A stretch of DNA of 27,813 nt from DSNY01 sp964539745 (GCA_964539745.1 CAZIJU010000042.1:1-27813), one strand, 5' to 3'. Positions 7,280-16,368 are shown, counted from the first letter of the stretch. Notes: generated by a model from the letters alone, not told the origin. A program made the numbers and translations.

Positions 7280-8605
7280 CTAGCCCGCATAGGGGTTTGC
7301 GCCCGTTCTGAACTCGATGCGCAGCGGCGTGCCTTCGAGCTTGAACTGCTCGCGGAAATAGCCTTCGAGGTAGCGCCTGTAGCTGGCCTGCACACGGCCA
7401 AGCGCGTTGCCGTGGATCACGATGACCGGCGGGTTCTGCCCGCCCTGATGTGCGTATCGCAGTTTCGGGCGCGAACGGCCGGCGCGCGGCGGCGGCTGCC
7501 GTTCGACCGCCGCATGCAACGCGCGTGTCAGCCGCGGCGTCGGCAACTTCGCGAACGCGGCGCGGTTCGCGCCCGCGACCGAGCGCATCAGCGCGGCGAG
7601 CCCGGTACCTCGCCTGGCCGAGATGAAGTGCACCCGTGCCCAGTTCAGAAAGTGCAGCTTGCGGTCGAGCTCGCGCTTGATCAGCGTGCGCTGATATTCG
7701 TCGACGCCGTCCCACTTGTTGACCGCGACCACGAGCGCGCGGCCGGCTTCGAGGATGAAGCCGGCGATGTGCGCGTCCTGCTCGGCGATCTCCAGCGCGC
7801 CGTCGAGCAGCAGCACGGCCACGTTGCAGCGCTCGATCGCCTGCAGCGTCTTTACGACGGAAAACTTCTCGATGGTCTCGAACACCCTGCCTCGGCGACG
7901 CAGCCCGGCTGTGTCGATCAGCGTGTAGTGCTCACCGCCGTAGTCGAACTCGACCTCGATCGCGTCGCGCGTGGTCCCGGGCTCGTCGAACGCGATCATG
8001 CGCTCCTCGCCGAGCAGCGCGTTGACCAGCGTCGACTTGCCGACGTTCGGCCGGCCGACGATCGCCACGCGGATGCGTCCGGCTCCGACTTGCGCATCCT
8101 CCGTTTCGGCCGGCGCCTCGAATCCCGCCAGCACGACCTCCATCAGGGCGCCAATGCCGTCGCCGTGCGCGGCCGAGATCGGATGCGGCTCGCCAAGCCC
8201 CAGTTCGTGAAACTCGGCGCTCGCCTCGGGCGGCAGCCCCTCGGCCTTATTGACCGCAAGCACGATCCGCCGGCCGGCGACACGCAGCCGCTCGGCGATG
8301 CGGCGGTCCTGCGCGGTCAAACCCTCGCGCGCATCGAGCACGAAGATGACGACGTCGCTCTCGGCGATCGCGGCCTCGGCCTGCTCGGCCATCTCCTTGA
8401 CGATGCCATCGTGCGCGACCGGTTCGAAGCCGCCGGTGTCGATGGCAATGTACGGGACCGGGCCGACGCGCCCTTCGCCGTAGTGGCGGTCGCGCGTCAG
8501 CCCGGGAAAGTCGGCGACCAGCGCCGCGCGCGAGCGCGTCAGTCGGTTGAACAGCGTCGACTTGCCGACGTTGGGCCGGCCGACGATCGCCACGATCGGC
8601 TTCAT
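7280..8605 (-). CDS. der: Ribosome assembly GTPase Der (EngA)
   Basis: A 441-residue essential GTPase with two tandem G domains and a C-terminal KH-like domain, acting in 50S subunit maturation. First G domain: GRPNVGKS at 9-16, then DTGGF and NKAE, the last a variant of NKxD at a place where Der is known to vary. Second G domain: GRPNVGKSTLVNALLG, then DTAGL and NKWD. The C-terminal part (ARVHFISARRGTGL onward, ending NPYAG) is the KH-like domain. ATG at 8605 overlaps the bamB stop as ATGA, so the two are translationally coupled. The bamB-der pairing is conserved across beta- and gammaproteobacteria. Confidence 0.98.
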   Translation of the reverse strand: MKPIVAIVGRPNVGKSTLFNRLTRSRAALVADFPGLTRDRHYGEGRVGPVPYIAIDTGGFEPVAHDGIVKEMAEQAEAAIAESDVVIFVLDAREGLTAQDRRIAERLRVAGRRIVLAVNKAEGLPPEASAEFHELGLGEPHPISAAHGDGIGALMEVVLAGFEAPAETEDAQVGAGRIRVAIVGRPNVGKSTLVNALLGEERMIAFDEPGTTRDAIEVEFDYGGEHYTLIDTAGLRRRGRVFETIEKFSVVKTLQAIERCNVAVLLLDGALEIAEQDAHIAGFILEAGRALVVAVNKWDGVDEYQRTLIKRELDRKLHFLNWARVHFISARRGTGLAALMRSVAGANRAAFAKLPTPRLTRALHAAVERQPPPRAGRSRPKLRYAHQGGQNPPVIVIHGNALGRVQASYRRYLEGYFREQFKLEGTPLRIEFRTGANPYAG

Positions 8606-9777
8606 GGTCGTGCCGCCGACCCCTGGCGAACGGCCTCAAGAAGCGCGACCGTGCCGTCCAGTGTCTGCACGACGAGCCCGTCGGCCCAGCGCTGCGGCCG
8701 AGCGACGATCGCGCTGGAATCCACGCGCGCCCGCCCGACGAACGCGCCGTCGGTCGCCGACAGCAGATGCACGTAACCGCCGAGATCGCCAACGGCAACC
8801 GCGCGTCGGTATTCCGCCGGCGTGGTCAGCGCGCGGTTGGCAAGCATGTCGTTCTTCCAAACGCTGGCGCCGGCGTCGCGCGTGAACGCAAACACGCTGG
8901 CGCGCACATCGACGCCGTAGACCTGCGACTCACCGATCTCTACGCCCGCACCTGCAGACAGCTCGCGCGCCCAGCGCAAATTGCCGTTGACCGCATCGGC
9001 GCAGACGATGCGCCCCTGGAAACTCGCCGCGCACACTTCGCGCCCGGCAACCGCGACTGCGCCGACCACGTCGGCGAGGCGTTCGACCTCCGTGGTTCCC
9101 TTCGGCTCGGACACCGCCACTTCCCAGCGCGCCGCGCCGTTCGCGAGCGCCACGCCGACCAGCCGTCCGCCCGGGAACCCGACGACGACGGTGTCGCCGG
9201 CGAAGGCCATTTCGGTGCCGGTGCGCAGCGACAGCGGCGGCTGCTGCCGCTGGTAGGTCCAGCGCCGCTTGCCGCTGTCGGACTCGAAAGCGGTGACGCG
9301 ATGATCGGTCGACCGCACGATCACCGTGCCGCGGCCCACCAGCGGGGGCGCGGTCACGTCGCTTGAAACCTGCGCGCGCCAGCGCAGTTTGCCGTCGACG
9401 TCGTACGCGAGCACTTCGCCGCGCGGCGTTCCCACGGCGACGGTCAAGCCGTCGCTGCCCACACCTGCGGAAATCGGCGTTTCGGTGTCCACGCGCCAGA
9501 CGATCTGCCCCGATTCCGGCGCGATGCGAACGAGCGCGCCGTCGCCGCCGGCAGCGTAGATCGCGTTCTCGGCGACCGCAGGCTGCAGCGCAGCGCCGCG
9601 CGCCGCGCCCACCGCCACCGACCAGCGCGTGCGCAGCTCGACCGCCGGCTTGATGTCGGTGAGCTCAGCCGGCTTGCGCGAGGGATCCTTGCTCGACGCG
9701 CACGCAGCGAGCAGCACCGCACCGAGCAACGTGCAGGTGAACGTGCGCAGCGGCAGCGCCGAATCCGCGGGCTTCAT
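8602..9777 (-). CDS. bamB: Outer-membrane assembly lipoprotein BamB
   Basis: A 391-residue lipoprotein of the BAM complex, which inserts beta-barrel proteins into the outer membrane. The N-terminal signal ends in a lipobox LLAAC with the lipidated Cys at 26. The rest shows repeated PQQ/WD-like blades of the eight-bladed propeller, e.g. GALVRIAPESGQIVWRVDTE and GKLRWRAQVSSDVTAPPLV. The length matches E. coli BamB. ATG at 9777 has an AGGTG ribosome site that overlaps the stop of the upstream yfgM-like gene, 9 bases away. It is coupled to der downstream. Confidence 0.95.
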   Translation of the reverse strand: MKPADSALPLRTFTCTLLGAVLLAACASSKDPSRKPAELTDIKPAVELRTRWSVAVGAARGAALQPAVAENAIYAAGGDGALVRIAPESGQIVWRVDTETPISAGVGSDGLTVAVGTPRGEVLAYDVDGKLRWRAQVSSDVTAPPLVGRGTVIVRSTDHRVTAFESDSGKRRWTYQRQQPPLSLRTGTEMAFAGDTVVVGFPGGRLVGVALANGAARWEVAVSEPKGTTEVERLADVVGAVAVAGREVCAASFQGRIVCADAVNGNLRWARELSAGAGVEIGESQVYGVDVRASVFAFTRDAGASVWKNDMLANRALTTPAEYRRAVAVGDLGGYVHLLSATDGAFVGRARVDSSAIVARPQRWADGLVVQTLDGTVALLEAVRQGSAARP

Positions 9778-9786
9778 ACGAACACC

Positions 9787-10428
9787 TCAGGACGCAAGCG
9801 GCGCAGGCAGCGCATCGAGCTTCAATTGAATGAGCGCGCGCAGCGGATGCTGCGCATCGGCCAGCGCCAAGGCTTCCCGATACGCGGCGCGCGCCTCCTC
9901 GACCTTGTTCTGTGCGAGCAGGATGTCTCCGCGCCGGTCGGCGAACGCGACCGCATGCGCGGGCGGAACGTCGCCGGCGAGCGTCTTCAGCGCCTCGTCG
10001 TAGGCCTTTTCGTCGAGCAGTACGCCGGCCAGCCGAACGCGCGCAATCGGCACGTACTCGGGGCGGCCCGACTTCTCGATGACCCAGACGAGCTGGGCCT
10101 TCGCGGCGTTCAGGTCACCCGCATCGTGGTAGGTCTTTGCGGCGGCGAGCGCAGCCATCGGCGCGTACACGGTGCGGCCGTACTGCTCGATGATCGTGCC
10201 TGCCAGCGCCTTCGTCCGTGCGGCGTCGCGCGCGGCGAGCGCCTTGAGGAACTGCTCGTAGACGGCCGCCGCCTGGCTGGCCTGGTTGCGTTCGTACCAG
10301 CGCCAGCCGTTGTACGCGGCAAAGGCGAACAGCACGAGCGTGACGACGGCGAGGATGAAGTTGCCGTACTTGTCCCACCACGCCTTGAACGTCGCAAGCT
10401 GTTCCTGCTCCTGCAGATCGTAAGCCAT
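9787..10428 (-). CDS. YfgM-like tetratricopeptide membrane protein
   Basis: A 213-residue inner-membrane protein with one N-terminal helix (about residues 23-43, NFILAVVTLVLFAFAAY) and a periplasmic tetratricopeptide-like domain with alanine-rich helix pairs. It matches the YfgM family (TPR_21), which in E. coli binds the SecYEG translocon and periplasmic chaperones. The N-terminus (DLQEQEQLATFKAWWDKYG) is characteristic. The hisS-yfgM-bamB-der order is shared with E. coli. It begins 24 bases after hisS and ends 9 bases before bamB, consistent with one transcript for envelope-protein export and assembly. Confidence 0.9.
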   Translation of the reverse strand: MAYDLQEQEQLATFKAWWDKYGNFILAVVTLVLFAFAAYNGWRWYERNQASQAAAVYEQFLKALAARDAARTKALAGTIIEQYGRTVYAPMAALAAAKTYHDAGDLNAAKAQLVWVIEKSGRPEYVPIARVRLAGVLLDEKAYDEALKTLAGDVPPAHAVAFADRRGDILLAQNKVEEARAAYREALALADAQHPLRALIQLKLDALPAPLAS

Positions 10429-10452
10429 GCCCGATACGCTCCGTTGTTGTTC

Positions 10453-11754
10453 CTATTCCGACAGGGATTCCAGCGCCTCGGCGAGCGCGCTACCAAGTCG
10501 ATCGAGTGCGACCGCCCTCTGTTCCGCGAACGGCCATGTGCCGTCGCGCGAGCGCAGCGCCTTGACCGCCGCGGTGCCGGCCGCAAGCTCCGCCTCGCCG
10601 ACGATGACGGCGAACTCGGCGCCGCTGGCATCCGCTTTTTTCATTTGCGACTTCAGGCTCGCCTCGCCCGCGTGCAACAGCACGTCGAGACCGGCGTCGC
10701 GCATCGATTCGGCCGCACGCAGCGCCGCGTCGAGTGTGGCGCCGCCCTGGTGCAGCACGTAGACGTCGCACAACGGCCGCTGCGGCACGCCGGCGGTCTC
10801 GCGCATCAGCTCGATGACGCGCTCCACACCGATCGCGAAGCCGCAGGCCGGGGTCGGTCTGCCGCCGAGCATTTCGATCAGCGGATCGTAGCGACCGCCT
10901 CCGCAGACCGTCCCCTGCGCGCCGAGACGGTCGGTGATCCACTCGAAAACGGTCAGGTTGTAGTAGTCGAGCCCGCGCACGAGTCGCGGGTTGATCGTGT
11001 ATTCGACGCCGTTGGCACGCAACAGCTGTTGCAGTCGTTCGAAGTGCGCGCGCGAGGCCGCGCCGAGGTACTCGATCAGCCGGGGCGCCCCTTCGATGAG
11101 CGACTGCATCGCAGGGTTCTTCGTGTCGAGGATGCGCAGCGGATTGGTGTGCAGGCGGCGCCGCGCGTCGGCGTCAAGCCGGTCCTGGTGGCGCTCGAAG
11201 TAGGCGATCAGGTCGCGCCGGTGCTGCTGCCGTTCGTCCGGCTGGCCGAGCGAGTTCAGCTCGAGGCGCATCGGGCCGATCGCCAGCGTCTGCCACAGCC
11301 TTCTCAGCATCAGGATCAGTTCCGCGTCGATGTCCGGGCCGGCGAAGCCGAGCGCCTCGACGTTGACCTGATGGAATTGCCGGTAGCGGCCCCGCTGCGG
11401 CCGCTCGTGCCGGAACACCGGTCCGATGCTCCACAGCCGGCGCGGCCCGTCGTACGTGAGGTTGTGCTCGATCGCCGCGCGCACCACGCCGGCGGTGAAC
11501 TCGGGGCGCAGCGTCAGGTTCTCGCCGTTGAGCTTGTCCTCGAACGAGTACATCTCCTTTTCGACGATGTCGGTGACCTCGCCGATGCCGCGCACGAACA
11601 CTTCGGTATGTTCGAGCAGCGGCGTGCGGATCTGCTGGTAACCGTAGCTGCGCAGCCAGTCGTAGACGCGCGCCTCGAACAACTCCCACAACGGCGCTTC
11701 CGCGGGCAGCAGGTCGTTCATGCCGCGCACCGCGGCGAGCTTCTGTCTGCTCAT
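10453..11754 (-). CDS. hisS: Histidyl-tRNA synthetase
   Basis: A 433-residue class II aminoacyl-tRNA synthetase charging tRNA-His. The N-terminus (AAVRGMNDLLP), motif 2 (VFRHERPQRGRYRQFHQVN), the histidine-specific loop RGLDYYNLTVFEW and motif 3 (GGGRYDPLIEMLGG, CGFAIGVERV) are all visible. They are followed by a C-terminal anticodon-binding domain of about 95 residues. The length is as in E. coli (424). It is paralogous to the HisZ encoded 7 kb downstream but keeps the catalytic and anticodon parts. It starts 5 bases after ispG, the same order (ispG-hisS) as in E. coli. Confidence 0.98.
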   Translation of the reverse strand: MSRQKLAAVRGMNDLLPAEAPLWELFEARVYDWLRSYGYQQIRTPLLEHTEVFVRGIGEVTDIVEKEMYSFEDKLNGENLTLRPEFTAGVVRAAIEHNLTYDGPRRLWSIGPVFRHERPQRGRYRQFHQVNVEALGFAGPDIDAELILMLRRLWQTLAIGPMRLELNSLGQPDERQQHRRDLIAYFERHQDRLDADARRRLHTNPLRILDTKNPAMQSLIEGAPRLIEYLGAASRAHFERLQQLLRANGVEYTINPRLVRGLDYYNLTVFEWITDRLGAQGTVCGGGRYDPLIEMLGGRPTPACGFAIGVERVIELMRETAGVPQRPLCDVYVLHQGGATLDAALRAAESMRDAGLDVLLHAGEASLKSQMKKADASGAEFAVIVGEAELAAGTAAVKALRSRDGTWPFAEQRAVALDRLGSALAEALESLSE

Positions 11755-11759
11755 TTCGG

Positions 11760-13040
11760 TCAGTCGCGCGCGTGCCCGTACGTGCGCCGCACGTAGTCCT
11801 CGACGATCGCCTGGAACTGCGCGGCGATCGACTCGCCTTTGAGCGTCACCGTACGCTTGCCGTCGACGAAGACGGGCGCGACCAGCTGCTCCCCGGTGCC
11901 TGGCAGGCTGATGCCGACATTCGCGTGCCTGCTTTCACCGGGGCCGTTGACCACGCAGCCCATCACCGCGACGTGCATGTTCTCCACCCCCGGATAGCGG
12001 GCGCGCCACAGCGGCATCTGCGCGCGCAGGTAGTCCTGGATCTGCGCCGCCAGTTCCTGGAAGTACGTGCTGGTCGTGCGGCCGCAGCCGGGGCAGGCGA
12101 TCACCTGCGGTGTGAACGCGCGCAAGCCGAGCACCTGCAGGATCTGCTGGGCGACTTCGACTTCCTTCGTTCGCGAATCGTCCGGCGCCGGCGTCAGCGA
12201 AACGCGAATCGTGTCACCGATGCCTTCCTGCAGCAGCACCGCGAGTGCGGCGGTCGAGGCGACGATGCCCTTGCTGCCCGGCCCCGCTTCGGTGAGCCCA
12301 AGGTGCAACGGGTAGTCGCAACGCCGCGCCAGTTCGCGGTAGACCGCGATCAGGTCCTGTACGCCGCTCACCTTGGCGGACAGCACGATCCGGTCGCCCG
12401 GCAGGCCCAGTTCCTCGGCGCGCTGGGCGCTCTCGATGGCCGACCGCACCAGCGCTTCGCGCAGCACCGCGCTCGCCTCCCAAGGCTGCGTGCGGCGCGC
12501 GTTTTCGTCCATCATCTTCGCCAGCAGTTCCTGGTCGAGCGAACCCCAGTTCACACCGACGCGGACCGGCTTGCCGTAACGGCACGCGACCTCGACCATC
12601 CGCGCAAAGTTGTCGTCGCGCTTGGCGCCGCGGCCGACGTTGCCGGGGTTGATGCGGTACTTCGACAGCGCCTGCGCGCAGTCCGGGTACTCGGCAAGCA
12701 GCTTGTGACCGTTGTAGTGGAAGTCGCCGACCAGCGGCACGTCCACACCCATGCGGTCCAGCTGGGCGCGGATCGCGGCCACTTCGCGCGCCGCTTCCGC
12801 CGTATTGACGGTGACGCGCACGACCTCCGATCCGGCCGCCGCCAGTTCCTTGACCTGGATCGCGGTGGCGATCGCGTCCGCGGTGTCGGTGTTGGTCATC
12901 GACTGCACGACCACCGGCGCGTCGCCGCCGATGCGCACGGCGCGGTCGCCCCACCGCACTTCGACCTGGCGTGTCCGGCGGCGGGAGCAGACGCCCGCGG
13001 GCGCCGGCGCGCAGTTCCAGCCGTCTTTCGTCGAGTTCAT
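11760..13040 (-). CDS. ispG: 4-hydroxy-3-methylbut-2-en-1-yl diphosphate synthase
   Basis: A 426-residue iron-sulfur enzyme of the MEP isoprenoid pathway converting methylerythritol cyclodiphosphate to HMBPP. The N-terminal TIM barrel starts at VVQSMTNTDTAD. The C-terminal reductase-like domain carries the cluster ligands in CPGCGRT (Cys316, Cys319) and MGCVVNGPGE (Cys362, with Glu369 as the likely fourth ligand). The barrel and C-terminal domain are separated by extra sequence compared with the E. coli enzyme (372 residues), as is common in betaproteobacteria. It starts 8 bases after the rodZ-like gene and ends 5 before hisS. Confidence 0.97.
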   Translation of the reverse strand: MNSTKDGWNCAPAPAGVCSRRRTRQVEVRWGDRAVRIGGDAPVVVQSMTNTDTADAIATAIQVKELAAAGSEVVRVTVNTAEAAREVAAIRAQLDRMGVDVPLVGDFHYNGHKLLAEYPDCAQALSKYRINPGNVGRGAKRDDNFARMVEVACRYGKPVRVGVNWGSLDQELLAKMMDENARRTQPWEASAVLREALVRSAIESAQRAEELGLPGDRIVLSAKVSGVQDLIAVYRELARRCDYPLHLGLTEAGPGSKGIVASTAALAVLLQEGIGDTIRVSLTPAPDDSRTKEVEVAQQILQVLGLRAFTPQVIACPGCGRTTSTYFQELAAQIQDYLRAQMPLWRARYPGVENMHVAVMGCVVNGPGESRHANVGISLPGTGEQLVAPVFVDGKRTVTLKGESIAAQFQAIVEDYVRRTYGHARD

Positions 13041-13048
13041 TTGCCGAT

Positions 13049-13924
13049 CTACTCGAGCGTCACGCGCGCGACGTTTTCGCTGCTCGTCAGCGGCTTCAGG
13101 TCGACGGGCCGGCCGCGATACTCGAGCGTGACGGCCGACGCGTTGCCGATCACGAGCTTGAAAGGCGGCTTGCCGTCGAGTTTCTGCTCGGAACCGGCGT
13201 CGTTGTTCTGCGACAGCAGGACCCGGCCGTCCGCTTGCGTCACCTCGACCCAGGCGCGCTCGCGAAATGCGAGGCGTATGGGGCTGGCGGCGGCCGGTGC
13301 CGCCGCCACGATCGGTTCGAGCTGCGCGGTCGGCGTCGCCGAAACGGGTGCGCCGCCCTGCGCGGGAAGATCGGCGCCGGTGGTCGGACGCGCCTCGGTT
13401 GCAGTCTGCGCGGCTGGCGCCGCCGGCGCGGGCGGCATGGCCGCCTGCCCGCGCCTTTCCGCCGGCGGCATCGAACGCGTCGAAAACCAGCCGACGACGC
13501 CCAAGGCGACCAGCGCGCCGACGGCGCCGATGACGACGACCCTGCGCGAGACCCGCTCGCGCCTGGCGTCACGGACGATCTGCGACGTCCCGGACGCCGC
13601 GGCCTCGACACCGGTTTCCACGGGCGGCAGCCGCTCGCGTAACGCTTCGAGCAACGGCGCCGGATCAAGGCGCAGTTCCTTGGCGTAGTTGCGCACGAAT
13701 CCACGCACGAAGGGGCCGCCCGGAAGGCGATCGAGATCGTCCGCTTCGATTGCGGCGATCTGCTTCGGATGCAGACGCAGGCGGGCCGCCATGTCGACGA
13801 CCGAGATGCCCTGGCGCTCGCGCTCCTCGGCCAGGATCCGACCACAGGACGGCGGCTCGACAGCCGCGCCGTCGGCGCGCGGCGCAGTCCGCGCCTCGGT
13901 CATCGCTTCGTTCGATTCAGTCAT
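13049..13924 (-). CDS. rodZ: RodZ-like helix-turn-helix membrane protein
   Basis: A 291-residue bitopic protein with the RodZ layout: an N-terminal HTH_25 domain (about 29-100, ILAEERERQGISVVDMAARL, GPFVRGFVRNYAKEL), one membrane helix (about 126-145, VVVIGAVGALVALGVVGWF), an Ala/Pro-rich periplasmic linker, and a C-terminal DUF4115 beta domain (about 215-291, AWVEVTQADGRVLLSQN). RodZ binds MreB through its HTH domain and helps maintain rod shape. The start ATG at 13924 overlaps the pilW stop by 8 bases, and a second ATG lies at 13903. The pilW-rodZ-ispG order matches yfgA/rodZ-ispG in E. coli. The symbol rests on domain layout and position. Confidence 0.88.
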   Translation of the reverse strand: MTESNEAMTEARTAPRADGAAVEPPSCGRILAEERERQGISVVDMAARLRLHPKQIAAIEADDLDRLPGGPFVRGFVRNYAKELRLDPAPLLEALRERLPPVETGVEAAASGTSQIVRDARRERVSRRVVVIGAVGALVALGVVGWFSTRSMPPAERRGQAAMPPAPAAPAAQTATEARPTTGADLPAQGGAPVSATPTAQLEPIVAAAPAAASPIRLAFRERAWVEVTQADGRVLLSQNNDAGSEQKLDGKPPFKLVIGNASAVTLEYRGRPVDLKPLTSSENVARVTLE

Positions 13925-14714
13925 CGAACGCTCCGCGCCGCAACGCCGAAGCCTCCGGCGAGTTCGGGAACCGACGGCGCAGCTCGTCGGCGAACTGGCG
14001 CTCGGTGCGCACATCGCCGCTGGCGCGAGCGATGCGAAGTCCGAGCCAGAGCGTCTCGGCAGTCGCATCGACCTGCTTTTCCAGCAGCCCGTAGTAGAAC
14101 GACGCCCGATCGAGCTGGCGCGTCGCCAGGTACAACTGCGCGAGATGGAACTTTGTAAACGGGCTGGTGGCGTCGAGCTCCAGGGCACGCCGCAGATGCT
14201 TTTCCGCAGCTTCGTAGTCGCGAACGCGCATCATGCAGACGCCGGCGTTCTGCATGGCCTTGCCGGGCGTGGCGTACAGCCTGTCCTGCGCCGCGCGCAG
14301 GAAGTAATCGACCGATTCGCGTTCGCGTCCGGTCTGGCACAGGTACCAGCCGTAGTTGTTGTTCAGCTCGGGGCTGCCCGGATCGAGTTTGAGCGCGCGC
14401 GCGAAATTGGCGTCCGCTTCGCGGCGGTCGCCCAGATCCATGTAGATCAGGCCGAGCAGGCCATACGCCGCGGCGTAGTTCGGATCGGCCTGCAGTGCGC
14501 GCTGCGCCTCTTCGAGCGCGATGTTGAACTGCGCCTTCTGGTAGTAGCTCGCCGCGAGCTGCAGGCGGATGTCGGCGCGCTTGCGTGCGTCGAGATCCAC
14601 CGCCGGCGCCGTCGTCGCGGACGCCGACGCGCCGTCGACGGTCGTGGTCGTCGTCGTGCATGCCGCCGACAGCAGCGACAGAGCGGCAGCGACGAAAAGG
14701 ATCCGATGACGCAT
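13917..14714 (-). CDS. pilW: Type IV pilus biogenesis lipoprotein PilW/PilF
   Basis: A 265-residue outer-membrane lipoprotein with tetratricopeptide repeats that helps assemble or stabilise the type IV pilus secretin. The signal peptide ends in LSAAC (lipidated Cys19), followed by a Thr run. TPR-like helices start around residue 45, e.g. NYAAAYGLLGLIYMDLGDRREA and PELNNNYGWYLCQTG; the latter is conserved in the PilF/PilW family. ATG at 14714 has a GCGGGA ribosome site. It follows rlmN by 11 bases, the usual rlmN-pilF order. Other pilus genes are not in the window. Confidence 0.92.
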   Translation of the reverse strand: MRHRILFVAAALSLLSAACTTTTTTVDGASASATTAPAVDLDARKRADIRLQLAASYYQKAQFNIALEEAQRALQADPNYAAAYGLLGLIYMDLGDRREADANFARALKLDPGSPELNNNYGWYLCQTGRERESVDYFLRAAQDRLYATPGKAMQNAGVCMMRVRDYEAAEKHLRRALELDATSPFTKFHLAQLYLATRQLDRASFYYGLLEKQVDATAETLWLGLRIARASGDVRTERQFADELRRRFPNSPEASALRRGAFDD

Positions 14715-14725
14715 CGTGTCCCGCT

Positions 14726-15829
14726 TTAACGCGCTGCCGCAACCACCGGCACCAGGCGCCTCGCAGCCCGCTCGGCGCGGCGCGTGCGGTCCTGCACCTC
14801 GCCGGCAAGCTGGCCGCAGGCCGCGTCGATGTCGTCTCCGCGAGTCTTGCGCGTCGTCGTCACGATGCCCGCCTCGGCGAGGATCTGCGCGAATGCGCGG
14901 ATGCGCTGCGGGCTGGAGCGGCGCAGGCCGGTACCCGGGAATGGATTGAACGGAATCAGATTGAACTTGCACGGCACGTCGGCGACCAGCGCGATCAGCT
15001 CGCGGGCGTGCGCGTCGGAATCGTTTACGCCGTCGAGCATCACGTACTCGAAGGTGATGAAGTCGCGCGGCGCCACTTGCAGGTAGCGCCGGCATGCGGA
15101 CATCAGTTCTCGCAGCGGATGCTTGCGATTCAGCGGAACGAGCTGGTCGCGCAACGCGTCGTTCGGCGCGTGCAGCGAGACCGCCAGCGCGACCGGGCAT
15201 TGCGCGGCCAGTTTGTCCATCTGGCGCACCAGTCCGCTGGTCGAGACAGTCACGCGCCGCCGCGACAACCCGTACGCGTTGTCGTCGAGCATCAGACGCA
15301 GCGCCGGCACGACCGCATCCAGGTTCTGCAGCGGTTCTCCCATGCCCATCAGCACGACGTTCGAGATCGCGCGCTCGCCACGATTGCCGCGCAGCGCGTG
15401 CTCCGCCAGCCACAACTGGCCGACGATTTCCGCGGTCGTCAGATTGCGGCTGAAACCCTGCTGGCCGGTCGCGCAAAACGCGCATGCCATCGCGCAGCCC
15501 GCCTGCGTCGAGACGCACAGCGTGCCGCGCTCGTCTTCGGGGATGAACACGGTTTCGATCGCGTTGCCGCCGCCGACGTCCAGCAGCCACTTGCGCGTGC
15601 CGTCGGCGGCGGTCGTATCGCGCACCACCGCGGGCGCGAGGACTTCCGCGCGCGCCGCGAGTTTTTCCCGCAGCGACTTCGCCAGATCGGTCATCGCGTC
15701 GAAACGGCTCGCGCCGCGCTGGTGTATCCAGCGCAGCAGTTGACGCGCGCGAAACGGCTTTTCGTCGAGCGAAGCGACAAACGCCGTCAGCGAAGCGGCA
15801 TCCAGGTCGAGCAGATTGACGCGCCTCAT
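14726..15829 (-). CDS. rlmN: Dual-specificity RNA methyltransferase RlmN
   Basis: A 367-residue radical-SAM enzyme that methylates C2 of A2503 in 23S rRNA and A37 in certain tRNAs. The cluster motif CxxxCxxC is at Cys112, Cys116 and Cys119 (QAGCAMACAFCATGQQG). The second catalytic cysteine, which transiently carries the methyl adduct, is Cys338 in DIDAACGQLAGE. The N-terminal helical domain (DEKPFRARQLLRWIHQRG) and the segments VLMGMGEPLQN and VSLHAPND are hallmarks. ATG at 15829 lacks a clear ribosome site; it begins 12 bases after ndk, so coupling from ndk is likely. Confidence 0.97.
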   Translation of the reverse strand: MRRVNLLDLDAASLTAFVASLDEKPFRARQLLRWIHQRGASRFDAMTDLAKSLREKLAARAEVLAPAVVRDTTAADGTRKWLLDVGGGNAIETVFIPEDERGTLCVSTQAGCAMACAFCATGQQGFSRNLTTAEIVGQLWLAEHALRGNRGERAISNVVLMGMGEPLQNLDAVVPALRLMLDDNAYGLSRRRVTVSTSGLVRQMDKLAAQCPVALAVSLHAPNDALRDQLVPLNRKHPLRELMSACRRYLQVAPRDFITFEYVMLDGVNDSDAHARELIALVADVPCKFNLIPFNPFPGTGLRRSSPQRIRAFAQILAEAGIVTTTRKTRGDDIDAACGQLAGEVQDRTRRAERAARRLVPVVAAAR

Positions 15830-15841
15830 CGAGCGGGCTAG

Positions 15842-16267
15842 CTAGCGCGAGTAGATGTTCATCGTCGGGAAGAAAAACGCGATCTCGGTTCGCGCGGTCT
15901 CCACACCGTCGGAGCCGTGAACCGCGTTGGCGTCGATGCTCTCCGCGAAGTCTGCACGGATCGTGCCCGGCGCAGCCTTCTTCGGGTCGGTTGCGCCCAT
16001 CAGGTCCCGGTTCTTCGCAATCGCGTTCTCGCCCTCGAGCACCTGCACCATTACCGGACCGGACACCATGAAGTCGACCAGCGGCTTAAAGAACGGCCGC
16101 TCGCGATGCACCGCGTAAAACGCTTCGGCGTCGGCGCGCGACAACTGCAGCATCCGCGCGGCGACGATCTTCAGTCCGGCTTGCTCGAAGCGCGCATAGA
16201 TCTGGCCGATGACGTTTTTCGCCACGGCATCGGGTTTGATGATGGAGAGGGTCCTTTCGATGGCCAT
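15842..16267 (-). CDS. ndk: Nucleoside diphosphate kinase
   Basis: A 141-residue cytosolic enzyme exchanging the terminal phosphate between nucleoside di- and triphosphates to balance NTP/dNTP pools. The N-terminus RTLSIIKPDAVAKN, the nucleotide-binding ATDPKKAAPGTIR and the active-site His117 in NAVHGSD are all present. The length matches E. coli Ndk (143). ATG at 16267 is the only start giving the family N-terminus; upstream GGGAC may serve as ribosome site. A terminator separates it from rlmD, so it probably starts a new transcript that continues into rlmN. I could not identify a convincing promoter in the roughly 100 bases between that terminator and the start. Confidence 0.98.
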   Translation of the reverse strand: MAIERTLSIIKPDAVAKNVIGQIYARFEQAGLKIVAARMLQLSRADAEAFYAVHRERPFFKPLVDFMVSGPVMVQVLEGENAIAKNRDLMGATDPKKAAPGTIRADFAESIDANAVHGSDGVETARTEIAFFFPTMNIYSR

Positions 16268-16368
16268 TTGGGTGTCCCGTTGGGTAATCGATCCGGCTCG
16301 GCCTTGCGCACTTCTTCGCTGCGCCGCACATGTGCTCGAACCCGTCGCCCGGCACCGGACGAAGATCG

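Noticed and set aside
7258..7282. Intrinsic terminator directly after der
   Set aside because: A T5 run is present on the minus strand but only a 4-bp stem with a long loop can be drawn, too weak to call.
9826..13688. Very long plus-strand open frames (about 640-650 codons) opposite hisS, ispG and rodZ
   Set aside because: They are exact antisense shadows of confidently identified genes, have Arg/His/Asp-rich low-complexity composition and no recognisable motif.
13917..15590. A 557-codon minus-strand frame joining rlmN and pilW sequence
   Set aside because: The first half is the rlmN region in the wrong frame; only the end from the ATG at 14714 is the real pilW gene.
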